This document shows positions 31,869 to 45,311 of a DNA stretch of 54,548 nt, piece by piece. Source of the stretch: Circinella minor (Eukaryota; Mucoromycota; Mucoromycetes; Mucorales; Lichtheimiaceae); the NCBI GenBank assembly GCA_016758965.1, contig JAEPRB010000244.1, positions 2,767-57,314 of the forward strand, written 5' to 3'. The notes below the pieces were generated by a model. It saw only the letters and a program-made list of their open reading frames with translations, was not told where the DNA came from and ran no database searches. The position numbers and the translations under genes were made by a program. Position 1 is the first letter of the stretch. Every line of letters starts with the position of its first letter.

Positions 31869-33788
31869 TTAATGTATTGTGGACCTATATTCATGGTGTG
31901 TTACCAGAGCTTCTTGTATTGTTTTTTGTTTAATTTCAAAAGTCCATTCCTTTTTTGCGACATGATCTAAATTATTTAAAAATAGTTTGCCTTGATCCGT
32001 TTCCAAAAAATCAGGCGAAGCATCAAAGAAACAATTGAGTGTAAAATGTAACTTGTTCATTGTTTTACCATTTTTTCGCATTATTTCTAAAAATTCTTGT
32101 ACGTTATCCAATTTGATTTTATCTGGTTGATCCAATGTTAATTCTTCAAGAAGAACCTTTTGTTGTTGTTGTTGACATGCTGTACTACTTGATATTGACG
32201 TAGTACCAATAGTAGTAGTAGTAATAGTAGTATCATTATATTCTTCTTCTTTCCCAGCAATAACATTTAAAAGTAGAGTTGTATCAAATGCTGGTAAATT
32301 TTTCCCAATAGTCAATTTACAAAGTGATCGATTAGGTTGAAGATATGACATTTGATTTAAGAATTGTCCTAATCCTTTGGATGTGAAATTAAAACAGTTT
32401 TCCAACTTCAATTCTTCCAAATGAACCATATTCGTCAATGCTAACAGGATATAATCATTAGCATTGTAAAGAGATTCTCGTATATGAAAATAGCGTAAAT
32501 TTGGGAATAGGGTTGGAGAACCAATGAATTCAGGTAATCTAGTAAAAGAATCTGTCGACTCATATCGTAAAGTAAGATGCGTTACGGATGGAAAACCACC
32601 CCTGGAGGTTAGATAGTCAATTACTTCTGGTTTAACAAAAGCATCACCTGCTAAATCCAATGATGCTATTGTACTTTGGATGTGATCTTGACCAATAATA
32701 TGAGTAATGAGAGATGGTGCAAGTCGATACATACTTAATGAATCATGGAGTAAAATATCCATCAAATTACTGTTACTTGTGTCTTTTTGTTTTGGAGTAT
32801 TATTATTGCTATTGACAACTAGTGGCAGTGGTTGTTGTTGTACATTTCCTATTTGTCGTCGCTCATGCAATTCACTAATATCCAAATCTCCTAGATAATG
32901 ATTATTCCCAGATAATGCCAACGATATGAGCTGTGGGCAATGTTGATGTAGCATAGACATAAATGTGGTCGCATTCGTTTGTCGACTTAAATCTGGAAAT
33001 AATAATGCTAATCGTTTCAAATTGGGTGCTAACTTGAAATAAGGTTCTGGGTCAAAATTACTTTGATCCATACTGAGTGTGAGACTGGTCAAATTATGAT
33101 TTTGGAGTCTGGTCATTTTCTTGATTGATTTTTCTGCTGCTTTAGGAGATACAGCATAAACAAATGTAAAATTCACAAGGTTGGGACAATGGTGTAAAAA
33201 TAAATCTGGAGTAACATCCGTTGGAAATCTTTCAAATTGAATTTCTCCACGAGGTGGTGTAAAACATATGCTTGTTAATGTGTTGCTGCAGTTGGATAAA
33301 AGCCGTGATATGTTGGTCATTGATAATGCTTCAGTGCGTACTTCGACTATATCGATTATTCAGATAGATGATCGCATCCCACGCCCCTCCCCATTAGTTT
33401 TCTGTATAACATTCATTAAATAATAATTATTATAATATTGAGTAATGGTAGATAACATACTATCTTGGATTGCATCGCATTTTAATTCATTCAATAAAAA
33501 GTCTTCCACCGCGTGCCAGGGATCACCATTATAATAATCAACAATATGCACTCGTTTAACAAAATGAGATGCAATATAAGGTTTATAAGGTACCAAATCA
33601 GGTACAATAGTGTGTTCATCGTCCGTTGATAAATTTCGCCACATACCAGGCCAATTTAATATCATGAATCGCCATGCCTTACAAGTCATACTCGATTCAA
33701 GACGTTGTTGAAACGTTAAAGATTTCAAAATAACTTCTTGTATTTCTATAGGTAGGGATGGAATGCCAACAATGTAATTATCAATCAT
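31869..33788 (-). CDS. F-box / leucine-rich-repeat protein
   Basis: Two exons, 33788-33461 and 33346-31869, giving 601 aa. The intron has a GTATGT donor and an ATATAG acceptor, and phase 1 is kept. An F-box lies at about residues 9-52 (IPSLPIEIQEVILKSL, CKAWRFMILNWPGMWRNL). The remainder has irregular LRRs (LTSLTLSMDQSNF, LKRLALLFPDLS, LISLALSGNNHYL, LDLAGDAF, VTHLTLRYES, LEELKLENCFNF, LEELTLDQ). Such proteins are substrate receptors of SCF ubiquitin ligases: the F-box binds Skp1 and the LRRs bind the target. The target here is unknown. Mucoromycota have many of these. A Thr/Ser/Gln-rich loop lies at about 32160-32240. Confidence 0.85.
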
Positions 33789-34092
33789 GGTGGTTGTTTA
33801 TAGTGTTAACTAAAAAGAAAAAAAGGTATAAGGAAGATAAACTATGTGATTTATACAAGAAGGAACATTAATAGTTAAAAATAAGATCTACTGCGCCATG
33901 AAATTTTTTTTTATAAATATTAGGTTACACTGTTGCACTAGATGAAGCTTTGCCAAGAAAAAAAAAACATGTATTAATATATATTTATATTATATAAACA
34001 CAAAAAAGAAAGATTTGTATGCTGGAAAAGAAGGGAAAGGGGATAGAACGGGTATAAATAAAAATCAATAATTATCAAGATTATGTAATCAA

Positions 34093-36418
34093 TCACCACT
34101 TAATTCTACTAAAGATAGTAGGTGGTGTATTTGCATCTGGTTCATATTCTCTTGCTTTTGCCTTGATTCCTTCAATAATATCCTTAAGAGCAGCCTTATC
34201 CAAATCATCTCTTTTACTTAATATATCTTCAACAAAAGCCAATGGTACATCTGGATAAGCTTGTCGTAATGAATAATAATCCACAAATATCATACGGCGA
34301 TTACTTTTCAATATAGTATGAACCTTGTCAATGACATCAAATCGTTCTTCTAATTCCTCCATCGATTTGTATTTGGCAAAGAAATTAAATGATAACCGAA
34401 CATCATTTTGAATCTTGTCAAGACATACTTCCATTTGAAATTTAGCACCTTTACGTCGCATTGCTTCCAAATACAACATGATAAATCGTTCCAACGTATC
34501 GTTCATTAATTTGTTGAATAAAAACTCGTTAAGATGAGCAGCAAAATCCTGACAGTAATCCTTTAAGGTTTCAATGACGGAAGGAATCAAAGGTTGTTCA
34601 TACCATCGAGATGTAAACAATTCATGGAATACAGGTTTGATATCATTAAATGTCACCTCCAAAAGAGCTTCACGACCACTAGCAGCAATTTGCATATATC
34701 CTTCCACAGCCATATTTAACTTGTCTTCTACCTGACCCTTATATTTACTCTCCACCTGAGGCATAATACGATTCAATATCTCTTCTGCAAAATCAGCACA
34801 TTTGATTTGATCATTGGACATCGCCATGACATATTCCACAAAACCTTCTGGTGCTTGTTCGGGTTCATCCAATTGTTTTCTTGTTTCTGAACCCAATAAT
34901 TTTTTCCAAAAAGATTGAGAATCCTTCATCACCTTGTGACATTCATTCACCACCAAATATAAAAGTTTGCCTTGATTGGCATCAGCCGCCACATCGATTT
35001 GTTGATTAATGATTTGAAACATATCTACAGCACCTGTCATACCATATTGACCATCACTTGTCATTTCAGGAGGTTGATTACGTTGTACAAAATCTCTTGA
35101 TTCAGTAGACATCAAATTAGAAGTCCATTCGACGAGTTTGGTACGAACCAATTTAAGATATTCATCGACCAGCGATTGTTCTTGACCATCCAAAAGTTGA
35201 GGTTCCAATAATTCTTCAGTGACACCTAATCGGGTACTCATGGTAGAATAATAATCACGAACAAATCGAAGAAGACGTAAAATGGTACCGGCATCCAAGT
35301 CTTGATCCACCATATAATTTAAAAAATCATAAGTATGTCGATGGTATTCCAATACAAAATAAGGGAAAATCTTGTATTTTTTTGGGAACTTGGGAACAAT
35401 TTCATCAAATACTAATTCAAGATCATTAAAGATAAAGTCTGTAGCATCCAATGCACCCATCCAATCCTCATTCTCTTTATAAGGGGCTAATTCTTCTTCA
35501 AACCTTTCCCGTAATGATTGATGAAGTTGTTCAAAAAATTCGACACGGTAAGATTTAATTGTACGTGGATTACCCTCAGCTAATCTCCATCCTCCTTTTC
35601 CTTGTAAATCTTGATGACTTGTTTGAGCTTGTTTCGCTGCCAATGCCTTTTCATCCGCTTTCTCTTCTAGTTCGATAATTTTAGCTAATTTGACAATCGT
35701 AGGTCCACAATCGCGTTCGACAAGAAGTAAAAGGTTACGTGAAATTTCCCATAAATATTGAGTAAAATTGTCAGATAAAACATCGAGACGTCGAAAATAA
35801 GTTTTTAAAGTAATGATAACATCGTGAGGTGAATCACGTGCTTGATGCATGGTTTGATCTCGAAACTCTTCAAGTTTGAAAAGATGATAATGAACATGTA
35901 AAAGTGGAGAATCATAAAGAAGGATATCATGTTGCATAGGTGCAAACATTTGTTCAATGTCACTGAGACGTTGATAGAGTTCTTGTAGTGCTTGCACTTT
36001 TTGTTGTGTTGCTACAAAATTTTGGTGAATACGTGACACCTATATATTCAAATATCCAAAGTTATATCTTATTTCTTACAGTTCCTTTTATATACAAGAA
36101 GAGGGGGTGGGGTTATAAACGAACCTTTTTAATACGAGGAAAATCTTTAATCATGGATTGAGCATCATAACATAACCGATCAATTAATTGCATATTATCC
36201 TTGATTTTTTCACTATTATCTCTTGATGATGCTAATGTTTCCAATCCACCTTGAACATTATCAAGTTGTGTTTGTACTCCCGTATTCAATTGAGCATCAA
36301 TAGAAGCTTTTTCTTTTGCAATTTTACGTGCCAATGGACCCACTTTTGTATTTAAATCATCTGGATGTTTAAGTAGCTCTGCTAATTTGGCAACAGCAAC
36401 TTCTTTTGCATCCTCCAT
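34093..36418 (-). CDS. SEC6: exocyst complex subunit Sec6
   Basis: Two exons, 36418-36125 and 36039-34093, giving 746 aa, close to the usual fungal length of 730-800. The N-terminus (KLAELLKHPDDLNTKV and a coiled-coil region to about 150) and the long helical body with YRVEFFEQLHQSLRERFE, LDATDFIFNDL, PYFVLEYHRHTYDFL and FRDQTMHQARDSP are typical of Sec6. The protein is one of the eight exocyst subunits that tether secretory vesicles at growth sites such as hyphal tips, and it contacts Sec9-type SNAREs. The C-terminal domain (LDKIQNDVRLSFNFF to YEPDANTPPTIF) is intact. The start codon is 256 bp from the divergent MPS1 start. Confidence 0.93.
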
Positions 36419-36674
36419 CCCGGAATATAATATAGATATATATATTAAAAAAAAAAAGTAAGCTGGGATTTTATTTAAGCTCTTTCTTTGCAGTTATTTA
36501 AAAGTATTGTATGGGTTACACAAACTAAAAGAAATCGCACGTTTTAGTTGCTTAAAATTTTAAGAGAGGAGTTTTTTGGTTTCCCTTTCTCTCTTTTTTT
36601 TTTAGTTCCTTAATTGTTGTTATTTGAAAAAAACTGGTTTCCTTTATCTTTTTTTTTTTTCAATAAGAGGCTAA
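36419..36674. promoter_or_regulatory. divergent promoter between SEC6 and MPS1
   Basis: 256 bp separate the two start codons, with A-runs at about 36447-36457 near SEC6 and T-runs at about 36593-36603 and 36649-36660 near MPS1. No obvious TATA element. Size and layout resemble the other divergent promoter at 20628-20885. Confidence 0.55.
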
Positions 36675-39452
36675 ATGACCTATTCATCACCTTTTGCTTC
36701 TAGACATTCGTCTATTTCTTCTCCTCAACAATCAACAACAATATCGAGTAGAAACACTAGTGTTCTTCTTACAGAAGCTGCTTTAAATACACATAATTTA
36801 CGTAATTCTCCAACAACGGCACGAACTTCATTTAATGTCTTACGCGATTTTGACAACCATGACGACGATGATATAAGTTCTGAATCAAGTGATTCATCAG
36901 CGGCACCTCCACCTGAATTTACTTTTAATCAAATGGAGCCAGAAGATGTCAACAATAATGGCAATAATAATAATAACAATAATAATACTACTACAGAGCG
37001 TTCTATAACAAGTATTAGTAACCCCATTGTAAGCTTAAAAAAAAGGGGGTTAGATTTTATGTATGAAAAGAAAAAGGATCTTTAAAAAAAAAAGTGACTC
37101 AATTCTTTTTCTTATTATATATATAGCTCACTACAATGTCCTCTCCACCACCTACTACAACAACACCGTTAAAACGTTCACCTTCTTTAGTAAGTGAAAT
37201 ATAACCTACCTTTTATCTTGAGTATGCACCTGATCTTACTTTTATTTTTATTATAGCAATCTTTAACACGATCGACATCATTAAATACACCAGAACGATC
37301 AACAATACCAAAAACACCTAAAACAAAACGATCTAAATTCAGTTTTCATCGTAAACCTGTTCGACCACTTGGAATCAATCCTCTCAATAGTAATGATACA
37401 AACAGTCCTATTGGAAGTCCTGGTTCAACTACCCTTGGAAGTTTGAACAATGATTTGTCAGTTTTATTCAATGATAATAACAATAATAATAATAACCATC
37501 CTATCAACATCAGCAATAACAGTAGTAACCAAAATCACCCTTATACTAATAATAACAATAATAACAATAGTTACAGTAACAATTCGATAACAACGACAAA
37601 TTCATCTATTTTAACACCATCAATTATTCCACCATTAAACTCAACTTTAAAACGACCGTTAAGTAATAATAATAGTAATATTATTAATGACAATAAAATA
37701 CTAAAAAAAGAACATGGTCATCTTCATCATCGTTCTAGTATTAGTTCTGATTCAAGTTCAAGTTCTCCACCTCCTTTATCTTCAATTCGTCAATCAACAC
37801 CAATTCTACCAAAAGCAATACCGATTATACAACAACAACATCCATTACCTACTACACCGAAACCCAGTGTATCAATATCATCGCCTGCACCAAGTACTCC
37901 TCCACGAGCCCTCGTAAAAACATCAACGCCTTCTTCCCCGCCTTCTTCATCTATTAAAACAGAATCCCCTTGGGAAGTCATTATTGTAAGTTAACAGTAA
38001 TAATAATATGCATTTTTTTTCTCTGTTTGACAATTATAAGGGATGATACAAAAGGGTGCAAAAGAATGTATAGATTAGGCAAAAAAAAAGGGGGGAAAGG
38101 AAGCAAGTTATATATATATATATATAAATACATTGACTAAATCAAACATATTGCCTTTTTATATATAATCATTTAGTTTCGAAAAAAAGAATTTTACCAA
38201 GTTCATCTTATAAAGACAGGAGGTTCCAGCCGTGTCTATAAAGTAATATGCAAAGAGACAGGCAATATATTTGCACTGAAGGACATACAGATGAGTCGAA
38301 TGGAAGCCTCTAAATTCGAATCATATGTAGATGAAGTCATATTGTTACAACAGTTACAAGGGAATAACTGTGTAATAAAATTAGAAGATTATGAAGTAGA
38401 GCATAAGAAGTACCGATTAAGGATGGTAAGAAGAAGAAAAAATGATGGATTGTGTTTTAATAAATGGTGTATAGAGAATTAAAATTATTACTGTTATATG
38501 GATTTTATTAACTTATTGATTTTATGGATTGATCTATCTATCTATTATATAGTTATTTGAGTATGGAGAGATTGACTTAGCAAGCTATATTCATAGAAAT
38601 AAACTTAATATTTATGACATACGGCATTTCTGGCGGAAGGTAAAACAGTGAATAGACTGTTTTGATTAATATTTGGAGTTTAGTTAATGAATATATTTTT
38701 CTGTTTTTGTTTTTTTAGATGGTAGAGGCCACGAAATTATTACATGAAAGAAAGATTGTTCATTCAGATTTAAAACCAGGTAATTTTGTTCTAGTGCGTG
38801 GTAACGTAAAAATTATTGATTTTGGTATCGCCAAAGCCTTGACAGATGGAACCGTTAATATCAAAAGAGAAACTATCGTAAGTTAATTTAATAATTGAAA
38901 AAGAAAGGAAGAGGAGGGATGTGTGGTTTAAGTATAAAAATATGTCTAATGAATATTAATTTGCATATTATAATAGTATGGTACTCCCAATTATCTCGCT
39001 CCTGAAGCATTATGTGATATTTTCGATGGTTTGGAAACCAATGATGATGACTATATTGATGATGAATATGAGGATTATCGTAGAGTGCTGTATAAGGTAT
39101 ATTTTTGGCTTCTTTTTTTTTTAGAATTATCACTGTACTAGTAAACATAATGAAAAAAAGGAGATTGATTAATATATATTTTTTAATGTTAATTCTTTAG
39201 CTTGGTCCACCAGCGGATATATGGGCCTTGGGAATCATTCTTTATCAAATGGTTTATGGACTAACACCTTTTCAAAAACATCCAAAAAAAGAAGAAGCAA
39301 TTCGTAAAGCATCTGTTAAATATCATCCTACAAGTCATAATAATGAAGTTGTACCGCCAGAACTTGAGAGTGCAATAGAATGGTGTTTAGAAAAAGATCC
39401 AAAAAATCGTCCGTCAGCGGATTCTTTGCTACGACATACATTTTTACGTTAA
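36675..39452 (+). CDS. MPS1: Mps1/TTK-family dual-specificity protein kinase
   Basis: Eight exons: 36675-37028, 37127-37189, 37257-37985, 38177-38425, 38553-38639, 38719-38877, 38977-39096 and 39201-39452, giving 670 aa with all phases consistent. The first 380 residues are disordered and rich in Asn, Ser, Pro and Thr, with many SP/TP sites. The kinase domain starts near residue 388: Gly-loop TGGSSRVYKV (396-405), Lys417 in FALKDI, catalytic loop VHSDLKPGNF (Asp511), DFG at 528-530, then YGTPNYLAPEAL and WALGIILYQMVYG. HSD in place of HRD is a mark of the Mps1/TTK family. These kinases act at kinetochores in the spindle checkpoint and, in yeast, in spindle-pole-body duplication. An acidic insert (ETNDDDYIDDEYEDY) follows APEAL. 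Confidence 0.93.
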
Positions 39453-41262
39453 ATAACTTTTCTCTTTTCGCTCTATACTTTAACTGCATCTCTTTCTAAA
39501 CGCCCACACAGAAAGACGAACATTTAATTTCTATCATGTACCATCATCTAAACATTTTAAACGCCCACACGTATATACACCCACATACACAGCAACAATA
39601 ATAGCAATAGTAGCCCCATAACCATTTCTAACTACTATTATTAATACTTGTAGATATTTCATCCTCCACTTCCCCCTTCCTCTATATACCAAAAAAATAT
39701 GGAAGTAGAAGAAAAAAAAACTCAATCCATTATTGTATCATAAGACGACTCTTTTTTAAAGTTCTATTTGTTTTTTATCTTTATTAGAATTATTATTGAA
39801 AAGCTCAAGAAATTACACCTTTTTTTTTTTTTGATATTATAATTAGTTTATATGGTTTACTTAAAAAATCAAAGGTATTGTCTATATAATCCAAATATTG
39901 TGTGTTCTTTATTAATTAATACTTGTAATAATTTTTGTCTGTGTGGCCTTTTATGGTCGATTGAAGATTGGTATCTGCTGTTATAGAATTATTGAAAAAC
40001 TACTTAGAATTACGTGACCCGTGATTTTTGAAATTACTTACGTAATTACTCTGGATCCTTTTTTTTTTTTTTTGGTAATTAGTTGGGTAGAAAAACTCTA
40101 TATATTAGTTGCAAAAGATTACGTACGTATGTATCGCTGTACAAAGTGAAAATAATAGTGACAGATGAGTGCAATAAAAGGAAGTAATTGAATTATAAAC
40201 TATCAAACGTTTATTTTATAAATATAATCATGTCAATATGATATGACCATCAACTTATTAATACTTAATTCATTATTTAGTATAGAATTCCGATAGGTAA
40301 GATGTGTGGAGAAAAAGTATTATTATTATCAAACAGCAGTACTGTAATATGTAAAAAAAAGAGAAGGCTGTAGTAATCCTAGCAAATACGTATAAGATGT
40401 TTTCAATCGTCTAAATTTTTTTAAAATGATAACATTCGTTTATTAATAATATGTACTATTCATGCTCCCCATAGTTAAAAGGAAAATTATTTTATTTAAA
40501 ATATAGAATATAAGTCTGGATGTTGCAAAAGGTCTCTTTTTACAATAAAAATGTTTTACAGTAACCACTACAGTATATTTATTTCTGCTGTTACTTTAAT
40601 TTTTCCACCTATATATTGAGCTGGCCTACGTACCATATTATTGTCGAAGTGTAAAAAAGGTGCAATGATATGCAATAGACAATTACCCCTTTTTTTAAGC
40701 TATTTTTGCCATCTTTATTTTTTTCTGTATGTACGTACGTATGTGAAGGAATTCAAAAAAAAACTGTACGTACGTAAAAAAGGAGCAATATTAAGTTACT
40801 TCAGATTTACAGTGTATAAGAATATCAAGAAAAAGAAAAAAACAGAAATTTTATATGCATGCATATATGTTAAATACATTCAACATACCCTCTCTCCTTA
40901 TTTACATGAAGATCTTTTTAGCATGAAAAGCAAGAAATAATGTATAATCAAGATTTTGAAATTATAAGTACCCTTTTTTTCGGGTTTCTTTCTGTACTTT
41001 TCATTTGTGATTATTATACGTATATTTTTTTTTGGCAATAGATAATTCACAAAAAAAAATTACCCAGAGCATAATAATATAAGGTAAGTATTACAATAAA
41101 TTATTTATATTAGATATTATAGAATTAGAAAAAAAAAATTCTGCTACTATATGCGTATGTGCACCTGTATATATATATAATAAAAAAAAATTCGCCAACA
41201 TATTAATTAATTTTATACATGGTCCACAATCTTCTTTTATTCTATATGTATAGAGAAAGACT
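39453..41262. other. intergenic; left part of duplicated unit A
   Basis: From about 39770 this is similar to 44895 and onward (shared ATTATTGAAAAACTACTTAG, GATGTTTTCAATCGTC, and TTTACATGAAGATC before GCATGAAAAGCAAGAAATAA). No gene found; TACGTA repeats are dense (40120, 40731, 40768). Confidence 0.55.
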
Positions 41263-43589
41263 ATGTCGCATTCCTTAGCAACAAAAACTGATCATATAAC
41301 TAAAAGCAATAACAAACAACATGCATCCATAGTGATAAACAAAGAAGAAGATAAAGAATGGAATCATTCTTCATCATCAAGTGATGATAATGATAACAAT
41401 AACTTTGATGGAAAAGAATTACATTATGGCTCTTATTACGAATGTGCAATCATTACAATTTCTTTTTTAGTCTTGATGACGAGTTTTGGTATCGGCAATT
41501 CATGGTAATATACAACAAAGAAGAATACGTATACATACATACATACATATATATTATTTAAGAGGATAATAGTTACATGTGATATGAAGTTTAATTGATT
41601 AAAATTGTTAATTTTTAGGGGTACGTACGTAATACAATTTATTTTTTGTTGTAATAATATAACATTTAATATAAGACATTGAATAGGTATTAACAAGGGT
41701 CATTATTTATACTAAAATATGCATGATACGTATCACATAATGTATACTTACTTTGTGTAGGTGTTTTTCAAGCTTATCTTGATGAAAATGTTTTTGGTGA
41801 AAAAGGAAAACAAGTACCTAATGCTGGACTTCAGTTAAGTTTCGTTGGTACATTGGGTTTATGCTTTGAGCACTCGATGGCTCCATTAAGTGAAGTTATA
41901 CGTTCTACGCGCGGAGCAAAAACGGTACTTTTTGTCGGTACAATATTAATTTTTGGTGGTCTGACAGTTGCATCCTTTGCTAAAGAAGTTAGTTATTTAT
42001 ATATACCTAGAATTATATATAAACATATATAAGTTATGATGTATTGTGGCCCTTTAACTCTAATGCCAGATCTGTTCTTATTTATTTGTATACGTAGATC
42101 TGGCATCTTTATTTGTCCCAATCTATTCTATTTGGTACTGGAACGTCATTTTTATTTTCTGTAAGGATTCAATTACGTATTTCAGTTAATCTTTTCATTT
42201 TTTATATTCATTACACAATAATTAATACTAATGCAATAGTAATAGACTATACAAACGGTAATACCACATTATTTTCCACGAAACCCAGGGCTCGTTTTAG
42301 GAGGTATTGCCAGTGGTGCTTCCGTTGGAAGCTTGCTTATACCACTCCTTGCTACAATGATTAATGATAAATTGGGAATTCAGTGGTAATAATAATAAAA
42401 ATAACAATTTGATGTATTTTTTTTTTGTAATACAGAGTTGTTATATAATTATTTATTATAACATTATCATTTATTTCCTCAATATATCTATAGGACTTAT
42501 CGTATTTTAGGATGTGCTAATTTGATTATTGATATTTTAGCGTGTATGATCATAAAAGATCATTCGCACAATACCAATATCCGTTCTGAAGAAAAATCAT
42601 CAAAAAGTACCATGATAAGATTAGATGTATTCAAAAACAAGAATTATTGTATATGGTGTTTATCTGCTTTCATCCAAGTAGCTGCATATTTTATACCATT
42701 ATTCATTATTCCATGTAAATACTAAAAATTATTATATATAGTAGTAATATAGTTCACGCCACATTTTTATCAGTTTAATATGTAACAAGAGCAAACATTA
42801 TTAATTTATTTTTATTAGCCTACGCCGCATATACCGGACTCTCAGATTCAAAAGGTGCATCATTAGTATCAATAATTAGTGCAGCAGCTTTTGTTGGTCG
42901 TATCTCTGCAGGGTACGTCATTCACCCTGTTTAACTGTTTTTTTTATATTACTATTATTGTCAATTTATATATGGGTATACGTAAAAGGTCTAAAAATTC
43001 TCGTTCTTGCTTTTTAATTATATATATATATGCTTCATAATTGATATTGTATATAACACACATATTATCCCATGTAGTTTTATCGCTGATCGGATTGGAC
43101 CTGTCAATATTAGTATTATTTTTACATCTATTGCCGGATTGAGCTGTTTGGTCATTTGGCCGTTTTCATTCACCTATTCAACATTGATTGGTTTTGCTGT
43201 CGTATTTGGTCTTACTTCCGGAGCTTATTATTCTTTGGGTAATATAAAAATATAATCATTTCCAGACGATCAGATGAGGGTGGAGAAGTTATTATTTATT
43301 GACCACTTTTTTTTTCTTCTTCTTTTTGGATCACTAATTGATAGGTTCACCTATTGCTGCATCCATATTGAAAACAGAACAATTTTCGTCCGGTGTGACA
43401 ATCACACTGTTAATAGTTGGTATATCTGTATTTGGACCAAGTCTTGCAAGTGCTATTGATACTGCAGGTGTTTCAGACGAGCCATACTTTACATTTAAAA
43501 TGTTTACGGGAACAGTTACAATAATTTCCGCTGTTATCACGATCTGGCTTAAATTCTCTATGAAACATAGTATTTTGGCTAAGGTGTAA
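41263..43589 (+). CDS. MFS transporter, monocarboxylate-transporter-like (copy A)
   Basis: Nine exons: 41263-41504, 41619-41620 (2 nt), 41761-41987, 42098-42160, 42246-42385, 42494-42714, 42819-42912, 43078-43238 and 43345-43589, giving 464 aa. The N-terminus is polar and acidic (about 55 residues); around 12 membrane helices follow. GNSWGVFQAYLDENVFG in helix 1 and its loop, the HYFPRNPGLVLGGIASGASVGSL stretch and FIADRIGPVN fit the fungal MCT/Mch branch of the major facilitator superfamily. The substrate (carboxylate, riboflavin or other) cannot be read from sequence. The WGVFQ motif requires the 2-nt exon GG. Copy B lies 3.4 kb downstream in the same direction; exon 9 is identical in both. 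Confidence 0.88.
41619..41620 (+). other. 2-nt microexon (GG), transporter copy A
   Basis: The sequence is TTTTTAG-GG-GTACGT. Exon 1 ends TCATG before GTAATA, and exon 3 starts GTGTTTTTCAA. Inserting GG gives S-W-G-V-F-Q; leaving it out gives a shifted frame. Flanking introns are 114 and 140 bp. The site is conserved in copy B. Confidence 0.75.
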
Positions 43590-43894
43590 ATAATAGAATT
43601 GATAGAAAACATTCTTGAATGTATGTTCTGTTTTTCTTTAAACTATTATCACGTACATGCTATAATTGTTTATAGGATTCCAAAAAAAAAAAAAAAACAA
43701 TAGTTGCCATAAAAAACCTATTTTTCATCATATACGATAAAGGACATACAATACAAAAGTAAAAGACAAAGGAGTTTGTTAGTCTTTCATATTCACTTGT
43801 TGAAATAAAAACTATCCTTAAAAAAAGTTCACGGGGCATAAAAAAGAAGAGATTTTTTTTTTTCGTGTCAAAAAAGAATTAGGTTGTGACATTC
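43590..43894. other. 3' flank of transporter A, nearly identical to that of copy B
   Basis: Matches 49288-49600 almost base for base apart from homopolymer length and a short GTT-type indel. No gene. Confidence 0.6.
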
Positions 43895-44872
43895 CATCGG
43901 CATGGCAATGACTCCTTAACAACAACGTTATATTACTATATTAACAAACACGGTTTTTTTTAGGTGGTTATAATAAAGTGACACTTGTCCAAATTTAGAA
44001 CAGTTAAATCACATGATCCAATTTTACCAAGACAATGGGAGTCTTTGCTGAGGTTCCATGGTTTTTCTTTTCTCATTTCAACACTTTCCACGAACGAACG
44101 AAAAAAAAAATATTAACATTGTGCTTTCTTGTTTTCTTCTTTCTTTTCGTGTAGAAATTTTGACCCTACTTTTGATCTGTAAGCTTCTTTTTGGTAAAGA
44201 AAGGTATTATCATTGAGAGCATTGCAGTTCATTTATAGCGGAATCTACACGTCTCGCATAGGAGTTATGTATTTTGCATACCTTTATTTCCAATCTACCG
44301 TGTACTGATCATTCATTTGATCCTACCTTAACTCCATGTCGAATTGTTTTTTTTTTCAAATCGTTATCTAGCGCAACTCTGGTCTTTTGGTTGAGATTCA
44401 CTCCTGATTGTGTTCAGAACGACCGCGAGCTCATTGGCCACTTTAACCATGTCCTCAGCACGAATGGTTTTGGTACCTTTGACACGTCCTCCAACTTTTT
44501 TTTTTTTTTATCCATTTTTTTTTTATCCATTTTTTTTTTATTATTTTTATTATTCCTTACTTTGTTGAAGCATGAGCACAAGGTGGCCACAGAGTCATCA
44601 TCAAGGCCCGAGCATACCCAAGGACAAGAACGATTACTTTGGTGTTCCCCTAAATTTCTCTTCTTGAGGAATGAGGGAAAAACAAGAAGGCAGATGAAAT
44701 GAACACAGACAGTAGTAGTAGTTGTTTAAAATGATGACATTAAATCATTGCTAATGTATGTGTGCATGCATATATATGTGATGACATAAAATGATCAAGT
44801 CTGATTAAACATTAGAAAAAATTCACTCTTTTAATAAAAACTATTTCATATAATATCTACAATAAACTTATT
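43895..44872 (+). repeat. dispersed repeat family R, copy A (truncated)
   Basis: It begins at CATCGGCATGGCAATGACTC and follows copy B closely to about 44870, where it stops just after AATAAACTT. It carries duplicated poly-T/TATCC segments (44503-44540) and an extra TTCATTTATAG near 44229. The broken frame SSATLVFWLRFTPDCVQ to GTFDTSSNF is shared with the other copies. No intact gene. Confidence 0.75.
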
Positions 44873-45311
44873 ATAACATGACCCTTTCTTCTACTCTATT
44901 TTATCTTCACTAAAATTGTTATGGAAAAGCTCAAACATGTTTTTTTTAAATATATATTCGGTATACTTAAGAATTAAATGTGTTTTCTACATAATCCAAA
45001 TAGTGTATATTCTTTATTAATCTATTACTTATAAAACCATTTTTGGTCTAAATGCGCCCATTTATGACTGATCGATTAGTTGCATCTGATGTTATGAATT
45101 AATATAAAATTATTGAAAAACTACTTAGAATTCCGACATGTATGTATGATAGTGGAAAAAGCATTATTATTATTACCATACAAATGTAATACGTAAAAAT
45201 AGAGAAGGATATGATCAATTTAGTAAATCTAAGAAATATAGATGTTTTCAATCGTCGAAATTGTATAATGATAACAATACGTAGCGTATTTGTCTCTAGA
45301 CTATATCATGA

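Larger units (their letters stand above)
39770..44880 (+). repeat. segmental tandem duplication, unit A
   Basis: The unit consists of an intergenic part, transporter gene A, its 3' flank and R-repeat copy A. It aligns with 44895-50950 in the same order and orientation. The 3' half (from exon 7 of the transporter) is nearly identical between units; the 5' half is clearly diverged. The border with unit B lies near 44875-44895, where R-repeat copy A is cut short. Confidence 0.8.

Noticed and set aside
43334..43612. 92-codon minus-strand frame identical to one at 49032-49310
   Set aside because: Both are the antisense of transporter exon 9; they are identical only because that exon is identical in the two copies.
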